Shown: piece by piece, positions 10,183 to 19,925 of the stretch
Position numbering within the stretch: the stretch's first letter is position 1
How the letters are laid out: the number at the start of each line of letters is the position of its first letter
Assembly: GCA_015183035.1 (NCBI GenBank)
Contig: JACZZP010000008.1
Location: 310,001 to 374,000, forward strand
DNA from: Meloidogyne chitwoodi
Taxonomy: Eukaryota > Nematoda > Chromadorea > Rhabditida > Meloidogynidae
Direction: 5' to 3'
DNA length: 64,000 bases
The notes under the pieces: generated by a model
What the model was told of the DNA's origin: nothing
Databases searched by the model: none
The model's input: the letters and a program-made list of their open reading frames with translations, nothing else
Program-made: the position numbers and the translations under genes

Positions 10183-12122
10183 TTATTTATCTTCTTCATT
10201 AGTAGTCCAAAGTCTGTAACGAACTTTTAAAACATGAAACCATGAATGTTCATTTGAAAAATATAATCTATAAATACCCCCAACTTGACATTTTTGCTGG
10301 CCAGAAATTGGGACATATGTTGGACCAGGAATATGCTTAAAAATAAAATTTTTAAATTTTTCTTAAATTTTAAAATTACATTAAGTCTAGGATAAACTAT
10401 TTTCCATTTGTCAATTTTATCATAATTATTCTCCACAAGATATAGACCAAAAGAAAAATGGCCGTCTGTTTCAAATCTCCAACTTAGCCAATGATCATAA
10501 AAAAAATTATTTTTAATTTAATAGAAATAAAATTCAAAAATAAAAGAAAAACTTGCTTTTTCAACTTTTATATCAACAAAGGAACTTTTACTTGCAGAAA
10601 CATTCAGTTGTTTATAATAACCGGAAGAAATTGAATTGTTTGGTTCAGGTTTGTAAAGTAAATTCCGGTCAACTTGTTTTGAACGATTCAATTCTGCTAA
10701 AAATATCTGCCAGAAAACAAATAAATATAATAAAAACCAGAATTTAATCAAAACATAAATGTTTAAAATAATATCAGAATTTAATCAAAATATTAAGAAT
10801 AAAAATCAGAAGATAAACAAAAGATAAAAGTAAAAGAGAACCTCATAAAAACAAGAATTTTATTAAAACACAAATAAAATAGTTACGAACAAATACATAT
10901 ATTATTTGTTAATAATTCACCTTATTTTCACTAGGTTCATTCCAAAAGGTAGGCAATGATTTAGGCGCCGCTATTTCAACGATTTCTTTCCTCCAATGTG
11001 AAGCACCCATTATAACAACTTTGTTTCTTGTTTTTTCAGGAAGTAAAGGTTTTGCAATTGTCCAAAGCATGCTAATAAACTCTGGGGCATTAACAAGAAC
11101 AAAAGATTTAATTAATTCAACATAATTCTCAGTCATAAATGTAGAAATCGAACGAAGAGCTCCTCTAAGCATTGTCAATAAATTTGAATCAAAATGTAAT
11201 CCACTCAAGTCCATTATATACAAAATTGAATGTTGATGTCCTTTAAGAAAATTAAAAATAATAAAATTGTTTTTAAATATTATTCTGATTCAACATTAAA
11301 CAACATTGATTTTAATCTAACCAAAACAGACAAAGACTAAACATCTATAAAAAATAAAAATCCAGATTTCTCTAAACATTCATTTGAATACAAACCAGAA
11401 TTTCATCAAAACATTTATTAATAATCAGAATTTCAAAAAACATCATAATAAAATTAAAACCAGAATTTCAACAAAAAATTAAATTTTAAAAAATCACCTG
11501 TCTCTTTTTCTTTTTCCATTATTTTACGTAACATAATCTCTAAATCATATATTCTAGCTAATAAAATTTCATTAAGTGGGAATTTATGCAAAATTCCCCA
11601 ATAATCATTTGAGCCTGTTTGTTCAACATTAACAATACAATAAGGTGTTAATTCTGCTTCACATGTCAGTCCAGACTTGGAAATATAGGTTAAATATTAA
11701 AAAAAAATAAAAAAATTTATTTTTAAAATCACCTCCCAATACGCATGTACAGGATAGTTCCTTGGGCCTGAAAAATATATTTTTTATTTTAATAATAAAA
11801 AATTTTATAATTATTTATCAAAATTATCAGATTCCCCGACCTTACCATCTGCGATAGTATCCAATTTAAAATTTGATTTTCTCATTGATAGATGATTTTT
11901 AAGTTTGGGCACAATTTCCTCAAAATTATTATGATGACCCTGCAGCCAGCGCAAAAGGTTAAAATCTGTATCATAGTAGGGAGTAAGCTTAAATAAAAAA
12001 TTTTTTTATTTTATTTTTTTATTTACCTCATCTTTAACCATTTCTCTAAGCTTTTTTATATTATCTTTATCATTTATTGAAATAATTTTATCAATGCTAG
12101 AAGAATTATTAGAAAGTTCCAT
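10183..12122 (-). CDS. CRAL-TRIO and GOLD domain (SEC14-like) protein
   Basis: Exons 12027-12122, 11846-11987, 11733-11767, 11498-11675, 10921-11240 and about 10553-10706, then the GOLD exons to the stop at 10183. The N-terminal helix region has LLRWLQGHHNNFEE typical of CRAL-TRIO-N. The lipid-binding core includes ILYIMDLSGLHFD and FVLVNAPEFISMLWTIAKPLLPEKTRNKV. The C-terminus has GOLD strands (LSWRFETDGHFSFGLYL, RLYFSNEHSWFHVLKVRYRLW). The family binds and transfers hydrophobic ligands such as phosphoinositides at Golgi or endosomal membranes; C. elegans has comparable CTG proteins. Oddity: the intron before the GOLD exon has a donor at 10552 but no AG acceptor that puts the GOLD strands in frame, so that junction is unresolved (unusual splice, sequence error or damaged allele). 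No signal peptide. Confidence 0.8.
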
Positions 12123-13278
12123 GTTTGCTTAATAAAAAATCTGTTAAGTTTTTAATTCTTTAAAAATATTTAAAAATAAAATAAAATTTAAAATAATTTA
12201 TGAGAAACTAGAGCAACGGATTTGTGTCATTGAAAACAAATCTCTTGAAAATACATTTATCCATAGCTGACAAATATTTTTTATGAAAGGAATTCTTTGA
12301 AATGCAGGAGAAAAAAAAGAAATTGATGAAAGATCCGATAAACGAATAAAACGACTCGTTGTTATTTGAAAGAAGTTATTTAAAGTTTTTTCAACTATTA
12401 ATTGATTATTTAATTTTATTATTGTAATAATGCGAAAAGGATTGAATGTTTCATGTTTTTGACAAGAATTAAATCAGAATATAAACAAAACATCACTAAA
12501 ATAACTCAACAAATTATAAAAACATTTTCAGAATATTAAAAAACAAAAAATCAGAATATAAACAAAACAAATATGTTTTTTATATTAATTATTGTACTTG
12601 ACTTTTCCAAACATCTAATGTTTATTAAACATAATTTTATTTTTATAACCTTAAATTTTATATTTTATTACTCACAACAAACAAGCAATACAAAGAAACA
12701 AACAATAAACAGAAATTGATGCGTTTGCATTTTTATTCCATATATAAAAACTTTCGATTTCTTTTTTCATAATAAAATGAAAACCACGTTTTTATCATTG
12801 TTTCTTGTTGGCAAATATTTAAAAATACGTTTACATAAATAATGTGAATTTTCTCACTTTAGCATTTTTAATAAAAGGATTTTTTCATATTTTCCCATTT
12901 TTCTTCTGACTTATAAAAAATTAAAAATATTAAATAAAATTATTTTATTATTATCGATTCATCAATAAATTAATTTAAAAAAACACAAAAAATTACTATA
13001 ATATATTTTTTTATTTTTACATATTTATACAGCTGTAATATTCCCTCAATCAATTATTTTTTTTACATTCCTCGCAAAAATTTCTTCAGCAATAAATTTA
13101 TTACTAATTTTTTAGCGCGTGCGATTTTAATAAAGGTTAATCTAATAAAAATATTTAATTTATTTAATCTCTAAGAAAAAAATATTTTTTAAATATTAAT
13201 AATTTACAAATCCTTTAAATAATTTTTGTTTTTTAGGATTAAATTTTTTTTTTATTATTTAATTAATTAATTATATTT
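12123..13278. other. Divergent intergenic region
   Basis: Separates the CRAL-TRIO gene (-) from the TDP-43-N/coiled-coil gene (+). Holds scattered TCAGAATATAAACAAAACA copies (12,470-12,560) and otherwise AT-rich sequence. Promoters of both genes should lie here, but no motif was recognised. Confidence 0.6.
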
Positions 13279-16200
13279 ATGGCTGACAACATTGCTAACA
13301 GTTAAGATTTGTTATTATTTTTTAAATTTTCCTATCTTTCAGTTTTACCCCTATCAAGCATTCGTTTGGGTGTAGAATCTGTAGAAGTTGAATTAGAACA
13401 AAATGATGGGTCTCTTTTATTATCAACAATTCAATCGGCATTTCCTAATTCAATTGGGATTTATTATAGGCCTAAAGGAAAAGAATGTAGAACTATGCTT
13501 AAATTTGATGGACGTCGATTTATGCCACCAAGTGGCGGATGGAAAATGGGAACTGAATATTTTGTTGAAATGGGAGGTTTGTGAAGAAAAAATGGAAAAA
13601 ATTATTAAATTAAAAAAATTTAATTTTTTTCAATTTTAAAGGAGCTAGACAATCTACTTTTCCCTTTGGTAGTTATGAAAATGCTTCAAAACAATTTGAG
13701 CGTTCAGTAAATCTTGTTCAAAAAATGATGAATGGGTGCTCAATAAAAACAAATGGGAGGACACGTATTGCTGGTTTGTTTTTCAGAAAAACATCTGAAC
13801 AAATCAGAATAAAAATCAGAAAATTTTATTAAAAACAAAATCAGAAATATAATCACTATACATAATAATCAGAATAAACATAAAACAAATCAGAAATAAA
13901 ATCAAACATAAAATTACAAATCAGAAATAAAAACAAACTTGAACGATTTATCAGAAAAACAAAAATTAAGATGTATCAAAAATGTCAGAAGATGATTCTG
14001 CCTATTTTGAAAATCGAAACAACATAACAGATGAAGAAATGGGAATAATATCTTCTACTCCAATTAATGACAAAAATGATTATATGAATGAAAAGGATAA
14101 ATTTAAACAAAATAATAATTTTGTTTTTCAATCTTTGACTAGAAAGGCAAGAAAAAATAAAATAATATTTACTATTATAAATTATTTTTAAAAATTTTAA
14201 ATAAAATATAGATTAGCTCAGAAAATGGTTCGCGTAAAAACTCAGAAACTTTGATCGATTCTAAACAAAATTCTTCTCGTGAATTAAAAAATTTGGAGAG
14301 GGATTTTGCTGATTTGGCGCGTATTTGTACAGGAAAGGATGCTATAATTGATGGACAAAGAATAGAAATTGAAAAGATGAGAGATGAATTAGAAAGAATT
14401 AAGGTGGGTAGAAACAGTTAATAAAATTAAAAAAACAGAATAAAAACAAAATTAAAAATCATATTTAAAACTAAATATAAAAGAATTAATGTTGGACAGA
14501 AATAAGCAGAATTAAAACTTGAAAAAAAATCAGAATTAAACTTGATATTAAAAATCAGAATAAAAACTTGATATTAAAAATCAGAATTAAACGTGAAATT
14601 AAAAATCAGAATTAAAACTTGAAACAGCATATTTAAGGCAGAAGAAATAAAATTGTCAGAAATGTCAACAGAGTTGGAAAGTAAATGGGTAGTAGCGATG
14701 CAAGAGTTGGAAATTATGCGAAAATTGGGTAAAGATCAAGAAAGTCTTCAAGGGCAAATAGAAGAAATGTCATTGCAAATAAATCATGAACGAGAAACAT
14801 GGGAAAAAATTAAAGGAGAATTAGAATTACAATTAAAAAAATGGCAAAAAGATGCACAGGACTGGAGAGAAAAGTAAAAGAAATTTTTTAATTAAAATAA
14901 TAAATATATAGAAATGAACTATCAACATGGGGCGTTCAAGATTTAACAGGCCAATTAAAAAAATTACAAAAAGAAAAATTAGATTTACAACGAAAAACAA
15001 CTATATTAGAAGAACAGGTTAATGGTGAGGCAATTGAATTTAATCGTCGATTTAAAGAGCGTGAAAGAATACAAAAAGAGTTGTTAACTGATAATACTAG
15101 ATTATATCAATTGTATGTTTAATAAATACATTTAAAAATAAAAAAAATAAACGGATAGAATTAAAAATCAGAATTAAACTTAAAATTAAAAATCAGAATT
15201 AAATAAAATTAAAAATCAGAATTAAACTTGAAATTAAAAATCAGAATTAAACTTAAAATTAAAAATCAGAATTAAAATAAAATTAAAAATCAGAATTAAA
15301 CTTGAAATTAAAAATCAGAATTAAACTTAAAATTAAAAATCAGAATTAAATAAAATTAAAAATCAGAATTAAACTTGAAATTAAAAATCAGAATTAAACT
15401 TAAAATTAAAAATCAGAATTAAAATAAAATTAAAAATCAGAATTAAACTTGAAATTAAAAATCAGAATTAAACTTAAAATTAAAAATCAGAATTAAATAA
15501 AATTAAAAATCAGAATTAAACTTGAAATTAAAAATCAGAATTAAACTTAAAATTAAAAATCAGAATTAAATAAAATTAAAAATCAGAATTAAACTTGAAA
15601 TTAAAAATCAGAATTAAACTTAAAATTAAAAATCAGAATTAAATAAAATTAAAAATCAGAATTAAACTTGAAATTAAAAATCAGAATTAAACTTAAAATT
15701 AAAAATCAGAATTAAAATAAAATTAAAAATCAGAATTAAACTTGAAATTAAAAATCAGAATTAAACTTAAAATTAAAAATCAGAATTAAATAAAATTAAA
15801 AATCAGAATTAAACTTGAAATTAAAAATCAGAATTAAACTTAAAATTAAAAATCAGAATTAAATAAAATTAAAAATCAGAATTAAACTTGAAATTAAAAA
15901 TCAGAATTAAACTTAAAATTAAAAATCAGAATTAAATAAAATTAAAAATCAGAATTAAACTTGAAATTAAAAATCAGAATTAAAACTTGAAATTAAATAT
16001 CAGAATTAAACTTGAAATTAAAAATCAGAATTAAAAATAGGTTAAAATTAAAAATTTTTGAAATTTATAGAAATGACCAACTTGAACATAAAATTAAAGA
16101 ATTAAATGAGGAGAAGGATAAATTAAATGAAAAGTTTATAATTATTGAAAAAGAGAATAATAAAAAAATGGAGGAAATTAAAGTGGAATTTAATGAGAAG

Positions 16201-16456
16201 GTAGTTAATTATTTTTTTCTTTTTTAGCAATTCAAAAAAAAAATTAAATTTTTAGAAATTAATTTTAAAATTTAAGGAAAAACAATTTAATCAATTTTTG
16301 GCTGATAATAACGCAAAAGTTGAGGAAATGGAAGCAAAAATAAAAGAATTAACATCGCACAAATTTGAATTACAATTAAAACTAGAAAAATTAACAAATC
16401 ATTCACAAGTGACTGAGAGTGGTAGTGATCCTCTTTTTGCTTATACTCAAAATTGA
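13279..16456 (+). CDS. TDP-43 N-terminal-domain plus coiled-coil protein
   Basis: Nine exons join in phase to 500 residues: 13279-13300, 13343-13576, 13642-13773, 13971-14146, 14212-14403, 14638-14873, 14912-15112, 16071-16200, 16277-16456. Exon 2 encodes a fold resembling the TDP-43 N-terminal domain (DGSLLLSTIQSAFPNSIGIYYR, GGWKMGTEYFVEMGG). Exon 3 is a short linker, and exons 4-9 form a long charged coiled coil (heptads from about residue 195 to 485). No RRM is present, so this is not TDP-43 itself. A self-association domain on a coiled coil suggests a scaffold; this is inference. The junction after exon 4 reads AAG|GCAAGA, a GC-AG intron that keeps phase. Intron 7 is almost wholly a trimeric higher-order minisatellite. 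I do not recognise a named orthologue. Confidence 0.7.
15159..16052 (+). repeat. Trimeric higher-order minisatellite in an intron
   Basis: About 36 monomers of 23-25 bp, each containing AAAAATCAGAATTAAA. They are arranged as a repeating trio: monomers ending in CTTGAAATT, CTTAAAATT and TAAAATT alternate, giving a period of about 73 bp repeated about 12 times. Confidence 0.9.
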
Positions 16457-17013
16457 TAAGAAAAAAATTAATTATTTATATTTAAGACTATATACATATA
16501 AAATTGTATTTTTATATTTGTAATAAAAATATTAAATTTATAAATTATTTTAAAATAACAATGTTTTTGTTGTAAATGTTTTTTGTAAAGTATGTTTTAA
16601 TTATATTTTAGTTCATGTGTTGTTAAAGTTGATGTTTATATTTTTAAATGTTTGTTGGTTAAATCATGTTTTTTTGAATGTTTGTTAAATCATGTTTTTT
16701 GAATGTTTTGTTTTGTTATGTTTTTGTTGAATTTTTTGCAATATGATAATTATTAAGAAATTTCTGTTGAAATAATGTTTTGGAAATTTTTTGGTTGAAT
16801 GTTGTTTGGCATGTTTTCTTTCTTCCATATGTATTATAAAAGCAACAAACATAATTTGTATGTTAGAGTAAATATTTTGCGAAAATATAATTATGACCAA
16901 GTTTATCTTGTTTCCAACATATTTTTTATCTTTTATTCGTGAGTGTTTTATTTAAGTTTGCAGTTAAGTTCATAGCTAAAAAGCTATGTTTTTTCTTTTT
17001 ATTTAATATGCTG
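16457..17013. repeat. Intergenic region with ATGTTTTTTGAATGTTTG-like repeats
   Basis: Downstream of the coiled-coil gene; around 16,590-16,800 short GTTAAATCATGTTTTTTGAA copies are seen. No supportable ORF. Confidence 0.5.
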
Positions 17014-17618
17014 TAGGGATGCACTGTAATTATATGGAATCTTAAAAAATTACGACAATTTTTGATTACGGCACTTAATTACGGCAAAACAGTAAAAATT
17101 TTACACCTTATAAAATGACATTTTTGTAAAAAAATTTTACTGGGAAAGCTTTATCAATAATTAAATTGAATCCTCTCTAAAGCGAGTATGGTTGAGTGTT
17201 TATTGTGTTAGTCTACGACACTAACCTTGGCATGGGTTCGATTTCTGTCATTTGCGCAATGTATATGTAGGTAATTTAATTATTGTTAAATTTTTTTTTA
17301 TTTTTCTTTTGTTTTGAAAAATTTTAAATCTATTATAAAAATAAGTTCTATATTTTTGATTGCATCGCTAATAAAGTGTAATTTCGCAACAGAGGTTTAA
17401 AAATTTAAAAAAATTCGAATTCGCTCTAAAAAGGAAATTTTTCGCATAGGGATGTAAAAAATTTTCAAGATTTTCACACTGGCACTAAAAAGTAGAATTT
17501 TTGGAACTGGATTAGATTATAAAATTTGAAAAATTACGTTTTATGATAACGGATTACGGTAGTAAATTAATGTTACGGATAACGTGTTACGATAAATTTC
17601 GCTTACGATGCATCTCTA
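17014..17618. mobile_element. hAT-like non-autonomous element (605 bp)
   Basis: Imperfect terminal inverted repeats (TAGGGATGCACTGTAA at left, TAGAGATGCATCGTAA read inwards from the right) are flanked by near-identical 8-bp duplications, ATATGCTG (17006-17013) and ATATGATG (17619-17626), as expected for the hAT superfamily. No transposase ORF. It contains a tRNA-like Pol III promoter segment. Confidence 0.65.
17181..17255 (+). other. tRNA-like sequence inside the hAT-like element
   Basis: An A-box-like ATGGTTGAGTG (17189-17199) and a B-box-like GGGTTCGATTT (17235-17245) are spaced as in a tRNA gene. Between them TTAGT/ACTAA can form a 5-bp stem with a 7-base loop CTACGAC (anticodon-like ACG). 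No acceptor stem pairs, so this is a degenerate tRNA or SINE head and not a working tRNA. Confidence 0.4.
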
Positions 17619-18029
17619 ATATGATGGAGCTATAACTATAATATGGAAATTTGTAGATTTCATAACATTTACTTGTTCGAACCGAAATATTTTAATAAAT
17701 TTTAATTAATTCATAAATAAAATTATAAAATAAATATTGAAAAAATATTAAAAAAAAAATATTTAGAGAAAAGTAAAAATAAAAATTTGAATTAATTTAA
17801 TAAAAAATTTCTGTGTTTTCTGCTTTCTAAAAATTTGTTGCGTTGCTATAAGAAAAAATTTTGAAAGACATAAATAAAATAATTTTTTTGGAATATTCGT
17901 GTTGTCAATTGGGAAAAATTAAATTTTTGGTGAAAAAGTAGGAAAATGAAACAATTTGTTTGATATTGTTAATAATATTTTGATTAAAAATAATTTTTTG
18001 CTTAAAAGAAGTAGGAAAATATGTATAAA

Positions 18030-18085
18030 ACGTGTCAACTTGTCTATATTTTTCTGTATAAATTATTGCAGAATTTCAATGAAAT
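18030..18085 (+). promoter_or_regulatory. Promoter block of secreted peptide gene A
   Basis: ACGTGTCAA (18030-18038), TGTATAAAT (18055-18063) and TTCAATG (18075-18081) recur in the same order and nearly the same spacing upstream of peptide gene B. The middle word is a TATA box. Confidence 0.55.
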
Positions 18086-18137
18086 ATTCATTTTTAAAAT
18101 AAAGAATTAAAGACAATTCGCTATATTGTCTTATATT

Positions 18138-18302
18138 TTATTTATTTAAAATTCTGATTTTAAGTTTATTTATTTAAAATTCTGATTTTAAGTTTATTTA
18201 TTTAAAATTCTGATTTTAAGTTTATTTATTTAAAATTCTGATTTTAAGTTTATTTATTTAAAATTCTGATTTTAAGTTTATTTATTTAAAATTCTGATTT
18301 TA
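18138..18302 (+). repeat. Six-copy ATTCTGATTTT repeat in the leader of peptide gene A
   Basis: About six copies of a 28-bp unit containing TTATTTAAAATTCTGATTTT lie between the TATA box and the start codon of gene A. Gene B lacks it; subtracting its about 165 bp gives both genes similar TATA-to-ATG distances. Confidence 0.8.
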
Positions 18303-18316
18303 AAAGTTTTTAAAAA

Positions 18317-18436
18317 ATGAATTATTCTTATTATGTGATGCTTCTTTTATCATTGTTTGTATATGTAAACAGTCAGATTTGCTGTGCTAATTGCTCCTGT
18401 CCTGGTTGTTGTGGCATTTTGGACGTCGATACATAA
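18317..18436 (+). CDS. Small secreted Cys-rich peptide A (39 aa)
   Basis: Single-exon gene. A hydrophobic signal peptide (MNYSYYVMLLLSLFVYVNS) is followed by about 20 residues with six cysteines in a CC-x2-C-x-C-x2-CC arrangement and a short acidic tail. Its counterpart at 23,074-23,229 on the other strand shares the order aromatic start, VYVN before the predicted cleavage, then CC-x2-C-x-C-P. The likely fate is secretion as a disulfide-rich or metal-binding peptide; the dense CC/CxC pattern recalls metallothionein but homology is not claimed. A TATA box and shared promoter block lie upstream, separated by a repeat insertion in the leader. Too short for normal gene finders. The nearest gene is a serpentine receptor on the same strand. 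No known family recognised. Confidence 0.6.
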   Translation: MNYSYYVMLLLSLFVYVNSQICCANCSCPGCCGILDVDT

Positions 18437-19925
18437 ATTAATATACTTAATATAAATGAGCTGATGAAGAAAAAAATTTTTTACGTATGAGAAGATAATT
18501 ATTAAATAACTTATTTGTTAGATATATTTTGTTTTTATTTGTTCTTGTTGTTTTTGTTGTAAAGTTTAATTTTATTTTAATTATATTTATTAAAAAAAAT
18601 TAAATTGAGATTAATTTTGGAATTAACTAAACTTAATTCATAAAGAAAACTTAGTGGTTTAACAAAATAAATGCAAATTTTTTAAATACCTAGTTTTTAA
18701 TATTTTTAATCTAAAAAATAAATCAAAGGGTAATAAGAAAAGTTCAAATAAAATTAAATCATAATTAAAAAATTAATTTCTAGAAGACATTCTTGGTAAA
18801 TACATACTTTGCAATCGTTGTATGACACAATCTAACCAAACAATGCCTTTGAAGCATTCTGATTTGTTCAAAATAAACTTGCAACATTGTTGCCAACTTG
18901 TAATTTTATAACATTTTTTCTCAAAAAAAAAAAAATTTTGTTACTTTATTCTTATTTTTTAATTGTAAACAAAACAATAAATTCTCCTATTAATGTCTTT
19001 CCACATTATTATTATTTATTTATTTTATTATTATTTTTTATTAAATTTAAATTATTTTTTTTAATTCGAATTCTTAATAAGAATGCGAATTAAAAAATAT
19101 TTAGAATTAATTCACTTTATTTAATAAAAATTTAATTTATAAAGTTAAATTATTCATTACTCTAAAATTTCCAAAATTGTACAATGGTAAAAAATAATTT
19201 TAAGGCATTAACTTAAATAAAAAAATGTAAAAAAAAAAATTTTTTTTCTCAAAAAATACACTAATATTCGTTATTTTTTAGTAAAAACGAAAAATGCCAA
19301 CTTCGTTTGGTATTTTTAATGAGGATTTAATAACAAGAATTTCTGTGTGGTAAGAAAAAATAAAATTCATTCGCGTGTTATTTTAATTAAAATTATATAT
19401 TTAAAATTTAAAAAAAATAATAAAATTGTTTACCTTTTATTTTCAATATTTATAGAAATATTAAGCTTCCTACTTTTATTTTAAATTAATTTTAACCCAA
19501 CAAAAAAGTCTTTAATAAACTCATTTTATGAACCAAAATATTAAATAATATTTGCTTCTTTAAATAAAACACTTATTAAAAAAGTAACAAATATCCCAAC
19601 TCACAAGAAGCGATGGATAAGTTCCAGTTCAGGAACTGAAACAACGGAACTACCAAATTTCTGCAACTTGTTTGGAACTGAAACTATTTCCTAAGGTAAA
19701 CTAGTTTGAAAAATTGAAACTGCAAAAATTCAAAAACAAGTTTTGCAACCGGTTCCCATCTCTTTTCTCAGTATTATACCCTATGGAACAGAATTGTAGC
19801 AAACTTAATAATATTCCATATATATCAAGTGTATCTTCTGGTTTGGAAATTGTGTTCTACACTTAATATATGTTTTAAAATAAAATAATATTAGAGTGTC
19901 TCTTTTTAGGCATAAAAGTACTATA
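18437..19925. other. Intergenic region between peptide A and receptor 1
   Basis: AT-rich sequence. Around 19,600-19,770 there is a less AT-rich island with GTTCC/GGAAC short inverted words that may be a decayed element. No supportable coding region; a 19-codon ATG frame at about 19,294 has no receptor-like sequence. Confidence 0.5.

Noticed and set aside
15159..16052. Possible CRISPR-like array
   Set aside because: Direct tandem repeats without unique spacers, in a eukaryotic intron.
17181..17255. Functional tRNA-Arg gene
   Set aside because: Boxes and an anticodon-like loop exist, but there is no acceptor stem and the T stem is mostly wobble pairs.
19590..19780. Possible decayed transposon with GTTCC/GGAAC and GATGG ends
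   Set aside because: Inverted ends match too poorly and no target duplication could be seen.
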